From JAJFJD01 sp965228975 (GTDB lineage: Bacteria; Pseudomonadota; Alphaproteobacteria; UBA8366): a DNA stretch of 64,000 nucleotides. Positions 35,455-43,262 of the stretch are shown here, in pieces. The stretch lies in NCBI GenBank assembly GCA_965228975.1, contig OZ245851.1, forward strand, positions 3,410,001-3,474,000, written 5' to 3'. The notes beneath the pieces are model-generated. The model was not told the DNA's origin, did no database searches, and worked only from the letters and a program-made list of their open reading frames with translations. Each line of letters opens with the position of its first letter. Positions within the stretch are counted from its first letter, which is position 1. Position numbers and translations under genes: made by a program.

Positions 35455-35946
35455 TCAGTCGACCAGTACCGTCAAGTCGAAGGCGATATCGCCCGCCGCC
35501 GTGCCGACGACATCGGCCGTGAGGACGAGGTAATACCAAACCATCGGATCGGCGGTTTGGCCGGCGTCCTGCCAGACCTTCTGCCCGATCGCGGTGATGT
35601 TCCGCGCCCCGAAGGCGACTTCGACGCCGTCGGTCGACGCCGTCGCCAGACTGACCGTCGCGGCGTAGGCGTCGTCGTCCACCGCCGTCAGCCCCGAATC
35701 GTAGAGGCCCACGTCGTAGCCGGAACCGCCGGTGATCGCGTCGTTGTAGAGACGGATCGACGGGATCACCCAGGACGACCGAACGGGCGCGAGAACATAG
35801 GTCGACCCGTTGTCATCGCTCGCCGCGACGGCGACGGTGCCGACGATGCCCCGGCGCCGCCCATAGAGAAGCGCCGCGGGATTGAACTGGTTCGGCTTCG
35901 CTTCGAAGTTCTGAACCAGCGAAGACTTCGTGCTTACCACTGCCAT
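35455..35946 (-). CDS. Head-associated structural protein (decoration-like)
   Basis: 163 residues, beta-rich, beginning MAVVSTKSSLVQNFEAKPNQ with LLYGRRRGIVGTVAVAASDD and GSGYDVGLYDSGLTAVDD, and ending AAGDIAFDLTVLVD. It directly follows the major capsid gene by 13 bases, where related phages encode a head or decoration protein. No enzymatic motif is present. Confidence 0.7.
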   Translation of the reverse strand: MAVVSTKSSLVQNFEAKPNQFNPAALLYGRRRGIVGTVAVAASDDNGSTYVLAPVRSSWVIPSIRLYNDAITGGSGYDVGLYDSGLTAVDDDAYAATVSLATASTDGVEVAFGARNITAIGQKVWQDAGQTADPMVWYYLVLTADVVGTAAGDIAFDLTVLVD

Positions 35947-35959
35947 GGATCAGCCCTCC

Positions 35960-36844
35960 TTAGCTTTCGTCGCATTTGATTTCGACGACCTTGCCTTCCT
36001 CGGCCCGGGTCGCCCCGAATGTGCCCTTGACGTAGACCTGGGTCGCGAAGGACTTGTCGTCACGTTCGGTGACGCGCCCCTCGATGTCGTTCCAGACGCC
36101 GAGATGCATGCCGGACTTGGCCCAGGCCGGGCAGCGCCGGTTGCCGCTGCCGTCAACGTCGAGCCGTTCCGAGTGGACGAAGTTGAAGCCCATAAAGGCG
36201 GTGATCCGCCCGTCGACCAGCACCGGCTTGGTGTTGAAGTCGAGCGAGACGGCCTGGATCTCGTTCAGCATGTCGTCATGCTGTTCCGCCGTGAGCGCGA
36301 CATAGAGCGGGTCGTTGTCGATATCGACCTCGTTGGCCATGAGCAGCTTCTTCGCCGCCCGCAGCTTTGCCACGTTCAGGCCGGTCGCCCCGGTCGCCCC
36401 CTCGTCGACCGCCACTACCTGGTTAGCGTCGAAGGCGGTGGTGTCGGAGCCATTCTCGCCGGTGCGGGAATCGCCGAAGAAGGCGGGCACGATCTCATCG
36501 TCGATGGCCCGGCTCATCGCCGCCGCCCCGTTGATCGAATAGGGGCTGGTCAGCTCGACGATGGTTTCCAGCTTGTCCTGATCGTCGATTAGGTCCGCCC
36601 ATTCGTAATGGGTGGGGAACACCCAGCGGGCAGCATGCGGGGTCTCGATGAGCGGCGTGTCGCCGTGGCGGGTGGTGCGTTTCTGTGCGCTGACAGCACC
36701 GATCTGCTCCACCGCCTTGGCGGCCTTGCCGCGATAGTGCCCCTCCATCACCGCCGCCCGGAACCGCGAGCCGCGCTGCTGCAGGAGGAGTTGCACGCTG
36801 TCGGTATAGGCCTGACTGCGTGCGACGATAACGTCGTTGGACAT
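35960..36844 (-). CDS. Major capsid protein
   Basis: 294 residues. The N-terminal helical arm (MSNDVIVARSQAYTDSVQLL) is followed by VSAQKRTTRHGDTPLIETPH, the capsid-typical WADLIDDQDKLETIVELTSP and a C-terminal MGFNFVHSERLDVDGSGNRR, CPAWAKSGMHLGVWNDIEGR. This fits the capsid family of alphaproteobacterial podoviruses. GGAGG about 8 bases before the ATG at 36844 supports the start. Confidence 0.88.
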   Translation of the reverse strand: MSNDVIVARSQAYTDSVQLLLQQRGSRFRAAVMEGHYRGKAAKAVEQIGAVSAQKRTTRHGDTPLIETPHAARWVFPTHYEWADLIDDQDKLETIVELTSPYSINGAAAMSRAIDDEIVPAFFGDSRTGENGSDTTAFDANQVVAVDEGATGATGLNVAKLRAAKKLLMANEVDIDNDPLYVALTAEQHDDMLNEIQAVSLDFNTKPVLVDGRITAFMGFNFVHSERLDVDGSGNRRCPAWAKSGMHLGVWNDIEGRVTERDDKSFATQVYVKGTFGATRAEEGKVVEIKCDES

Positions 36845-37104
36845 GAGGTCCTCCAAACTGTTGCAAGAAAGGTTGCGCGTTCGGAGGGGTTGCCCGCCCT
36901 GGGGTCGGCCGCCCCTGCCGCCGTCGATGCCGGAGGCAAGAGCGGCCGGACGGACCCGATCCTGCGCTTTACGCCCGCACGGCGGCGGTCTTTCCCGCGG
37001 TCAGCCGGGGCCCATTTGTGCGCGGGCTTGTCCGGGCTTTTTTTGACTAGGAGTCGAAAAGGGCCGATTTGGGTTCCATGCGCTGGCTACCAACCAACGA
37101 CACG
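36845..37104. other. Gap between immunity genes and capsid gene
   Basis: 260 bases with a GC-rich centre and a T-run near 37040 on the plus strand. The surrounding stem is imperfect, so I do not call a terminator. I see no open frame with protein-like character. It marks a sharp change from AT-richer toxin/immunity DNA to GC-rich phage core. Confidence 0.4.
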
Positions 37105-37635
37105 TCACACCGGTTCATGGCGCAGGCCGCGCCGAAGGGCGCAATCGAGACAAGTTACGCTCCGGTAGTACCACACCCCCAAAGTGGCGAAGAATTGCCA
37201 GAATTCGGAGTCGAATGCATTGATGACCGGGTGTTTGTAACTCGTCTTGTCTTCTGATCCGCGCAGCGACAGGCGCACGTCAAACGGCCCGCCCAACTTC
37301 GGCAGAAACGAAAACGCCGCCCACCCCTCGTTACTCCATTTAACTCGATCGGCAGCCGGATAATAGAATTGATAGGCAAAACCGTCGCCGCGTAGGGTCT
37401 CCGAAATCGAGACGAATTCTGTTGCCTCACCGGCTACCGTCCCCGACCAGATCACATCCCGACCCGGCGGCCGATTGATATCATCAAGAGCGATTCGGAC
37501 GAAAACCGGTTCGCGTTCGATGTTGGTGAATTTGACACTGAATGTCTCGCAGGGCAGTGCAACGATGGCGACATTGACCAAAATACAGACGACAAAGAAT
37601 GTTATGAATGGTTGGCGACGGATTGCTTCAGTCAT
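37105..37635 (-). CDS. Signal-anchor protein, probable periplasmic immunity (copy 2 of tandem pair)
   Basis: 176 residues. An N-terminal hydrophobic segment (FITFFVVCILVNVAIVALPC) acts as a signal anchor; the rest is beta-rich with SVKFTNIEREPVFVRIALDD, VIWSGTVAGEATEF, FAYQFYYPAADRVKWSNEG and a final CLDCALRR. It is paralogous to the gene at 37702: both have VALPC.TF.V..TN, WSG.V, a QF.Y strand and CLDCA. It lies 66 bases after that copy. The pair follows the DUF6973-type toxin gene, so both look like immunity proteins working outside the cytoplasm. Confidence 0.65.
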   Translation of the reverse strand: MTEAIRRQPFITFFVVCILVNVAIVALPCETFSVKFTNIEREPVFVRIALDDINRPPGRDVIWSGTVAGEATEFVSISETLRGDGFAYQFYYPAADRVKWSNEGWAAFSFLPKLGGPFDVRLSLRGSEDKTSYKHPVINAFDSEFWQFFATLGVWYYRSVTCLDCALRRGLRHEPV

Positions 37636-37701
37636 GAAGTCTTTATAGGCTCCGTTCCAAAACCTAAGACAAAATGCAGAACAACCAATGGTCCGCACAT
37701 G

Positions 37702-38217
37702 CTAACTGTTGCGAGACGACGGACCGACACCCATCAGACGGATTACCGCGCAGTCCAAACACCGTGCGCCCCAATACAGGGTCAAGCCGATATTAATCGT
37801 CGACCTTAAACTCGATGAGTCAAACGCAAGAACCCAAGGATGACGTTGAATGAAATGGTTCCGTTGTCCTTTCTCATTAAGAAAGAATTCGAAAGGCGCG
37901 ACGTTGAACGGTGTAAGCGACAACATACCACGCCGCTGCGACCATTTACCGTCAGGGAAATGTGCGTATCGGAACTGAATGGTAAAATTGTCTGGTTTGG
38001 TCCAATCCGAGATGGGAATGTGGATTCTCTGGCCACCGTCCACCCTTCCGGACCAGGCTGCCCGATCGCGAATAAGGATGCGAACATCCGCGGGCTGCGC
38101 CAACTCGTTCGTCAAATTCACACGAAACGTCGAGCAAGGAAGCGCGACGAGCAGGATTGTACCGAGTGTCAGCGCCCCGAGCGTGAAGATCAACAAATGA
38201 CGACGACGTAGGGTCAT
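37702..38217 (-). CDS. Signal-anchor protein, probable periplasmic immunity (copy 1 of tandem pair)
   Basis: 171 residues: basic start MTLRRRHLLIFTLGALTLGT and one hydrophobic helix ending LLVALPC, then FRVNLTNELAQPADVRILIR, AWSGRVDGGQRIHIPIS, TIQFRYAHFPDGKWSQRRG and ARCLDCAVIRL. Its stop is followed by the second, diverged copy at 37105-37635. It lies 12 bases downstream of the toxin gene 38230-39243. Duplicated and diverged immunity genes are a usual feature of polymorphic toxin loci. The family is not one I can name. Confidence 0.65.
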   Translation of the reverse strand: MTLRRRHLLIFTLGALTLGTILLVALPCSTFRVNLTNELAQPADVRILIRDRAAWSGRVDGGQRIHIPISDWTKPDNFTIQFRYAHFPDGKWSQRRGMLSLTPFNVAPFEFFLNEKGQRNHFIQRHPWVLAFDSSSLRSTINIGLTLYWGARCLDCAVIRLMGVGPSSRNS

Positions 38218-38229
38218 TCTCCGACAGCG

Positions 38230-39243
38230 TTAGCCCGACCGTTGGACCGGCGATAGGGGTTGGCGTCGAAGCCGTGACGGAACGGGTATGACCCGAAACA
38301 ACTCGGTCTGTAGTTCGCCCCGCTTAAGGGCCTCCAATACGACCACTTCTCCGTCTCGATCGCGGTTCTTTGGATCCAAGGCAAGCCGGCGACCTACGTT
38401 ATTATTGAATAGGTCCATCAAACGGCCTCCGGGGTCGTTCTCAAAAGAAATCTCATGAGCATCCATCAATCGCTTTGCTTGATGCGCGCCGAAGCGTTTG
38501 CTCAACATATAGCTAAATAACGCGTGCCGGAACGCGTCGGCTTTGGAATCGATCGTTGTCATATATTTGAAGTGTTTCACAGTAGCATCGTCCGCGTCGT
38601 CAACTAGGTTGGATACGGTTATGGCACTCAACCCAAATGTTGCGATGACTTGCCCTTCTGTTGGCCCAGAAGGATCGAAATCGAGTTTGCGGCACATGTC
38701 GAATTCGTCGACCGGTTTCGTTGTCGGCGGGCCGGGGTTCAGGACCGCGGCATGATCCAGCTTTCCGTCCATGCGCTCGAACGGCTTGTCGGCAACCGGA
38801 CTCTCCGCAAGCTGCATATTCTTGGTTGCCGGTTTATCTGGTGATCCGGCGGCGCTGGCTGGTAGGCTCGGGGCCGCGGACCGCGAAGGACTTGGTTGCC
38901 GCTCAAGGCCGAGCAAATCCGAAAGGCCGTCGGAAAACCGCGGCGGCGGCATCACCGGGATGCGGCGGCTGAACCCAAGCGGCCGGCCGAGATCGCGCCC
39001 GGCATTCTGAAACAACGGCTCGGATCGACCGGGCGGCAAACCAGGCAGCGCGCCGTTAGACCGGTTCACTTGCCGAGCCCCGGCAAGCGGCGATCCCGGA
39101 CTCCGTGATCCCAAAGGCATCGACGCGCCGCCCCTACCCCCGACCGATACCGAATTTGATCCGGTTGCCCGCGCCGACGACGGGCCTCCGTCGGATCGGC
39201 GCAACATCGGCGGTAATGCCGGTCTCTCAAACAACGAAGCCAT
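38230..39243 (-). CDS. Toxin-like protein with carrier motifs and a DUF6973-like C-terminal domain
   Basis: 337 residues. The N-terminal ~155 residues are low-complexity with carrier motifs shared with three other genes here: MASLFERPALPP, FSRRIPVMPPPRFSDGLSDL with LLGL, and MQLAESPVADKP. The C-terminal ~150 residues contain DAFRHALFSYMLSKRFGAHQ, then DAHEISFEN and LMDLFNNNVGRRLA, the pattern of DUF6973-type domains found at the tips of bacterial toxins (conserved FRHA, AHE, MDL.NN.VGR). The biochemical activity of that domain is not established. The two signal-anchor genes after it suggest an envelope or periplasmic target. Confidence 0.65.
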   Translation of the reverse strand: MASLFERPALPPMLRRSDGGPSSARATGSNSVSVGGRGGASMPLGSRSPGSPLAGARQVNRSNGALPGLPPGRSEPLFQNAGRDLGRPLGFSRRIPVMPPPRFSDGLSDLLGLERQPSPSRSAAPSLPASAAGSPDKPATKNMQLAESPVADKPFERMDGKLDHAAVLNPGPPTTKPVDEFDMCRKLDFDPSGPTEGQVIATFGLSAITVSNLVDDADDATVKHFKYMTTIDSKADAFRHALFSYMLSKRFGAHQAKRLMDAHEISFENDPGGRLMDLFNNNVGRRLALDPKNRDRDGEVVVLEALKRGELQTELFRVIPVPSRLRRQPLSPVQRSG

Positions 39244-39428
39244 TGGAGTGTTTTTCCTTCCGTCGCTTTGAGCGGAGAGTATCCGACCTCACCGCGTCAC
39301 CTGCTCTGTGCGGCCATCAGCGCGTCACAGAATGACCGCAGGCGTCACGTCAATTGACCACAATTAAGTTGAATTAATAGACTCGTTCGCGCAACTCTGA
39401 ATTACACTTCGAAAAAGGATCACCGCGC

Positions 39429-40334
39429 ATGCGACGCTTGCTGTTGCTCTTCCTGCTGCCGATTGTGGCCGCGTTTTCTTCGCCGACCGCCGCCGGTGGC
39501 CTACCAGCCCCCGACCTGCCCGATCCGCAAGCAGTCATCGACGCGTGCTGGGCGGTATCGAAGGAAGACCGCGAAAGTCCGGTCACTGAGCGCTGGCGCG
39601 ACGGTCATTTGAAGACGGCGTTGTGCCTGGAAAATAAGATTTTCGATCTGCTCGACACGCTTCGCTTCGGGGAGTTCACAATAAACCGCGAAGAATCGGA
39701 GCGCGATCTCAAGAAAGCGCGAAACGCGCTCGGAATGATTTACAGCATGATCTATTTTGACAGCGATTACTGCGCGCCAAATTGTGCGCCTGATACGCCG
39801 GGTCCCGACCTGATTAGACAGACCGCGCTCTATGAACAATTAGTCAGAACCATGATTTGGGTGACAGCGATCCATACGGGTCAAAAGGAAAGCGTCACAT
39901 CTCCGGATATCACCTACCGGTCCACCAACTCTAACGAGCCAGGTTCCACCTCGAAACAGTTCGATGCGAACGCGATCGTTAACGAATGTTGGGCAACATC
40001 ACTCTCTGACCGTTCAAGTACGAGCAGTGAACGATGGTCCGAAGGGCACCTCAAAACGGTTAACTGCCTTGAGAAGAAAGTGCTAGAGCTTCGCGATCAA
40101 CTACGCTATCGCGACCGCACACTTACGCGCCTCCAAACGCGTGACGCATTAGCAGCGGTTATTCATGGCATTGGGCGTTTTTATTGGGTGATTTATAACG
40201 ATAGCGAGTATTGCAGAGTCTCCTGCGGGACCATTTGGCATACCTATCATTTGTCGCATGTGAGTTATGTCTTGTCCGAATTGATCGATCGAATGATCAC
40301 GCAGAACCAAGAATACGCACCAAAAGACATCTGA
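39429..40334 (+). CDS. Exported two-domain protein, probable immunity to the GH108 muramidase
   Basis: 301 residues with a cleavable signal peptide (MRRLLLLFLLPIVAAFSSPT, AAG). The mature part is two tandem copies of one ~110-residue helical domain: copy 1 CWAVSKEDRESPVTERWRDG followed by HLKTALCLENK, copy 2 CWATSLSDRSSTSSERWSEG followed by HLKTVNCLEKK, each with a later YSMIYFDSDYC or YWVIYNDSEYC. It is on the plus strand, tail to tail with the muramidase gene (20 bases apart), and has its own AT-rich upstream region with TTGACC at 39354. A periplasmic protein beside a cell-wall hydrolase is most simply its immunity factor. AAAAAGGA precedes the ATG. Confidence 0.68.
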   Translation: MRRLLLLFLLPIVAAFSSPTAAGGLPAPDLPDPQAVIDACWAVSKEDRESPVTERWRDGHLKTALCLENKIFDLLDTLRFGEFTINREESERDLKKARNALGMIYSMIYFDSDYCAPNCAPDTPGPDLIRQTALYEQLVRTMIWVTAIHTGQKESVTSPDITYRSTNSNEPGSTSKQFDANAIVNECWATSLSDRSSTSSERWSEGHLKTVNCLEKKVLELRDQLRYRDRTLTRLQTRDALAAVIHGIGRFYWVIYNDSEYCRVSCGTIWHTYHLSHVSYVLSELIDRMITQNQEYAPKDI

Positions 40335-40354
40335 CTTCCGAGAACAAACATTGC

Positions 40355-41206
40355 TTAAGGCATGCGGAACGATCTAGCACGCGGAATCCAGCCAGGATTG
40401 TTTGGAAATGTAGAATCTGCTCGCATGTTCCGTTCGCGAATGATCACCATTTGGTTGTTCACGGCACGTAAACTCCCTTGACGTGCGGCCCTCGCGATTG
40501 CTGCGCGCGTCTGCGACCCTACTATCCCGTCATATTGCTTCTTCCCACCTTTAACGATCCGCAAATCCGTACCGAGGACCGTATCTAAAGCCTCTTGGAG
40601 AAACGCTCCGGCACTCTCCGGCCCGTGTAACACGGCAGTGTCAAAAAGTTGTTCAGGCAATTTTGAAGCCTGATTTTGTACACCGGAAATCGCAGCAACC
40701 TTTGCGACATTTGCGCGATCGAAAAATTCACTCCTAAAGATATTGGCCCGCTGCTTTGGCGTAATCTGCCGCGGATCGGCAGGCAGTTTTAGATGAGGTT
40801 TCTGATTTCGAAGTTGGCTGAGAAATCGTGTTGAGATGCCTTTGTGCGTAAGTCTACCCCGATCATGCGACAAGGGACGGTTCGCTGTGCCGCCCTCGCG
40901 AGGTCCGAGATTACGCAGGAATCGTTGAAACATCTTCTCTACTTGAGCCGACGATAATCCCGCCGACGACTTACCCGCGCCACTTTGCGGTCTCGCCTGC
41001 GCGAGTAACGATCTTGATCCGCTCGACTTGGCAGCCGCAGTGTTCACTGTGCTGGCGCCGAGCGGCGAGCGAACCTGATCGGTTGCATTAGCGCTCTGTG
41101 AAAGAAGACTACCGGACGGCACCCGGTTCGACCGTTGTGACGCAGGAGCACCACCTTTTCGGGTAGCCAACGGGGGTGACGACGGGCTTTCAAACAATGA
41201 GGTCAT
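40355..41206 (-). CDS. Toxin-like GH108 muramidase with carrier N-terminus
   Basis: 283 residues. It begins MTSLFESPSS, like the start of the gene at 38230. After an ~85-residue low-complexity linker comes a GH108-type lysozyme domain: REGGTANRPLSHDRGRLTHK with catalytic Glu near residue 104, then GISTRFL, ALFDTAVLHGPESAGAFLQE-like helix (LFDTAVLHGPESAGAFLQEA) and a C-terminal peptidoglycan-binding-like KQYDGIVGSQTRAAIARAA. It could be a virion cell-wall enzyme for DNA entry or the phage endolysin, but the adjoining exported two-domain protein suggests a secreted or injected toxin. It lies 35 bases after the terminase nuclease fragment. Confidence 0.75.
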   Translation of the reverse strand: MTSLFESPSSPPLATRKGGAPASQRSNRVPSGSLLSQSANATDQVRSPLGASTVNTAAAKSSGSRSLLAQARPQSGAGKSSAGLSSAQVEKMFQRFLRNLGPREGGTANRPLSHDRGRLTHKGISTRFLSQLRNQKPHLKLPADPRQITPKQRANIFRSEFFDRANVAKVAAISGVQNQASKLPEQLFDTAVLHGPESAGAFLQEALDTVLGTDLRIVKGGKKQYDGIVGSQTRAAIARAARQGSLRAVNNQMVIIRERNMRADSTFPNNPGWIPRARSFRMP

Positions 41207-41241
41207 CCGAGCTTCATTCCTTTCGTCACGATGCGTTGCAA

Positions 41242-41979
41242 TCACCCGTCCAGCACCCGCCAAGTCGCCTGCGCCTGCCGTGGCCGGCGGTGCGCGGCCG
41301 GGACGCGGGCGTGGCGCAGCATCATCAGGGCGTAGCGGGTGGCGGCCATCAGGTCGTCGTATTCCTTGACCACGCGCCCGTCCTTGCGGTGGTAGAGGCG
41401 AAACTCGTCGAACCAGTCGGCGAGATGGGCAAAGACCTTGAGGCGGCCGGTCTGCATCCGGTCGAGCATCTGCATCAGCCCCGCCTCGACGCTGTTGCCG
41501 CCGTCCTCGAAAGCGGCCGGGTCGGGAAGCATCGACAGGCCCTGGTCGCCGTATTGCTGCGCCAGGTTCTCGCCCGCCGCGGTATCGTTCAGCCCGTCGC
41601 GCGGCCAGGCCCAGGGGATGACGCCCCACGCCTTGAGCGCGGCGGCATGGACGACCGGCGTCGCGTGCCGCACCCGATAGCAATGGGTGATATAGACCGC
41701 ATCGGCGTCCCGGTCCCAGGCGATGCGCACCGCGGCGGTCGGATGGTCCCACCCGAAATCGATCCCGCCCAGCAGCGGCCAGTGGGGCGGCGTCTCGAAC
41801 GCATCGACCGAAATCCACGCCTCATCCACGGGAAAGATCCGGCCCGAGCCGAGCTGCGGCAGCCCCTTGGCGCGCGCGTCCCGCTCGTGCGGCGGATAGC
41901 TGTCGAGGATGCGTTGGCGTTCCGCCTCGGTCAGGTGGTCGACATCCCAGAGGGTCATCCGGGTGACGTGCCGGCTCAT
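41242..41979 (-). CDS. Terminase large subunit, C-terminal nuclease half (separate gene)
   Basis: 245 residues matching only the C-terminal part of podoviral large terminases: HVTRMTLWDVDHLTEAERQR, SYPPHERDARAKGLPQLG, GRIFPV, then the RNase H-like nuclease start GGIDFGWDHPTAAVRIAWDR, AWPRDGLNDTAAGE and YDDLMAATRYALMM. The ATPase part is absent here; it is at 56185-56835. The split falls exactly between ITFTPLLG...FLD and the H-V-T-R-M segment, so the two halves together make a normal-length enzyme of about 460-480 residues. The gene starts inside the 46 bases after the scaffold stop; frame continues open upstream without a better start. Confidence 0.85.
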   Translation of the reverse strand: MSRHVTRMTLWDVDHLTEAERQRILDSYPPHERDARAKGLPQLGSGRIFPVDEAWISVDAFETPPHWPLLGGIDFGWDHPTAAVRIAWDRDADAVYITHCYRVRHATPVVHAAALKAWGVIPWAWPRDGLNDTAAGENLAQQYGDQGLSMLPDPAAFEDGGNSVEAGLMQMLDRMQTGRLKVFAHLADWFDEFRLYHRKDGRVVKEYDDLMAATRYALMMLRHARVPAAHRRPRQAQATWRVLDG

Positions 41980-42025
41980 GACCGCAATACCCCGGCCAAT
42001 GCGGGCCGGCGGGAGCGACGCCGGC

Positions 42026-42898
42026 CTATTGCGCGGGCCAGATGGCGGCGAGGTAACGGGCGCGCTCGGCGCTGGCCGCCGCGTGGCCCGGATGCGCCGC
42101 GTCTTGCAGGGCCGCGACGAAGCCGGGATCGCGCTTGCGCTGTTCGTAGTTGGCGCGCGCCTCGACCGGGGACAGGCCGAACCCGGTGCGGCCCTCGCCC
42201 GCGGGCAGGGCGTCCTCCGAAACCGCCTCGCCGATCCCGGCCAGGAATTCGGTCACGCCGGCGCGTCCGAGCGCTTCCTCCAGCGCCGCCGATTGCTCGC
42301 CGCCGAACCGGCGCGCCGCCTGCCGCGCCGCCGCGACCTTGCGGTCGAAGACGCCGCCCCATTTCTCGCGCAAGGCCTCGATGTCCTGGTCCTGCGCCGC
42401 CTGCTTGTCTTGGTTCATCGCCGCGACCCGCTGCACCGCCATTCCGTTCCACGCGTCGAACAGCGCGGACGCCTGCCGCGCCGACAGGCCCGCCGCATGC
42501 GCCGCCTCGCGGTACCAGTCCATCATCGGCTCGTCGATCGCCATGCCGTCGGGCACCTCCAGAGTATACCCCGCCGCCGCCTCCGGCCGGCCGAGCCGGT
42601 CATAGATTTCCGCATAGGCCTCGGCATCGTCCTCGTCCTTCGGCAGGGTCAGCGTGCGGCCGGCGCGGTCGCTGCCCAGCATGCTCTCCAGGTTCTGGTA
42701 GGACCGGACCACGGCATCCAGATCCTCCCACCCCTTGGTGCGGACGAATTCGGCGCTGTCTTCGTCGAGACCGGAGAGCCAATCGTCCGCGAGTTCGTCA
42801 TCGACCCCAACGTCCCACTCGGCCGCGTCATCCACATCGCCATCGGGCATCGCACCCTCCGGCGTCACCGCCGGAAGGGTTTCCGCATCATCTTGCAT
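42026..42898 (-). CDS. Capsid scaffolding protein
   Basis: 290 residues: acidic N-terminal region (DDAAEWDVGVDDELADDWLS), then WEDLDAVVRSYQNLESMLGS with RTLTLPKDEDDAEAYAEIYD and AAAGYTLEVPDGMAIDEPMM, the usual layout of podoviral scaffold proteins, and a C-terminal coiled coil ending FVAALQDAAHPGHAAASAER. It is transcribed toward the capsid gene but four toxin/immunity genes and the TerL half lie between them. Shared blocks with the gene at 26165 occur there in swapped order. AAGGTG precedes the ATG. Confidence 0.85.
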   Translation of the reverse strand: MQDDAETLPAVTPEGAMPDGDVDDAAEWDVGVDDELADDWLSGLDEDSAEFVRTKGWEDLDAVVRSYQNLESMLGSDRAGRTLTLPKDEDDAEAYAEIYDRLGRPEAAAGYTLEVPDGMAIDEPMMDWYREAAHAAGLSARQASALFDAWNGMAVQRVAAMNQDKQAAQDQDIEALREKWGGVFDRKVAAARQAARRFGGEQSAALEEALGRAGVTEFLAGIGEAVSEDALPAGEGRTGFGLSPVEARANYEQRKRDPGFVAALQDAAHPGHAAASAERARYLAAIWPAQ

Positions 42899-43002
42899 AT
42901 CTACACCTTGTTGTGAGTAAGGGTCGGTCCGGCCTCGGCCGAAAACCGGCAACACTGCGTTTTAGATTGAATGGGGAAGAACCGGACCCTAGGTTCAATA
43001 GT

Positions 43003-43110
43003 GGTCCCGCTCCCACAGTCTGGCTGAAATGAGGTCCGCCTGTGCGTAGGCATCTTAGGAAACTAAGCCAAGTATGGCTGGGGCTAACCCCCGGATGCCA
43101 TCGGGACTAT
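43003..43110. repeat. Structured repeat element, copy 1
   Basis: A 108-base element that shares three fixed blocks with the element at 43174-43262: GGTCCCGCTCCCACA at the start, GTGCGTAGGCAT in the middle and TCGGGACTAT at the end. On the plus strand it can fold as a three-way junction: closing stem GGTCCCG/CGGGACT, arm 1 closed by CACA/TGTG, arm 2 closed by GGCAT/ATGCC and holding CTTAG-GAAA-CTAAG and GGGG-CTAA-CCCC hairpins. Fixed blocks are joined by unrelated loops. It may be a non-coding RNA, an RNA-level regulator, or a folded recombination site; the strand is not known. Confidence 0.6.
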
Positions 43111-43173
43111 CGAACCTCAATATTGCAGCGAATTTTCTTGCCCGGCACAAAACAGGAACATAATATCTCTCTT

Positions 43174-43262
43174 GGTCCCGCTCCCACATTAATCTTATCA
43201 GACGGGTTATTGTGCGTAGGCATTGCATTGGAGGCTTACCCTCCCTTTGCCACCGGGACTAT
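43174..43262. repeat. Structured repeat element, copy 2 (overlaps toxin stop codon)
   Basis: An 89-base copy of the same architecture: GGTCCCGCTCCCACA, GTGCGTAGGCAT and CCGGGACTAT with a GGAGG-CTTA-CCTCC hairpin in arm 2. Its last stem includes the TAG of the toxin gene 43259-44671. The pieces between the fixed blocks differ from copy 1 in sequence and length but still pair, which supports selection for structure. The 63 bases between copies carry no recognisable gene. Confidence 0.6.

Noticed and set aside
41176..43032. 618-codon plus-strand frame across the terminase fragment and scaffold
   Set aside because: Spans two recognised minus-strand genes and reads as Arg/Pro-rich low complexity; a shadow.
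43003..43262. Integron attC-type or CRISPR reading of the paired repeats
   Set aside because: No GTTRRRY/RYYYAAC core boxes and only two copies of unequal length; neither attC nor CRISPR fits.
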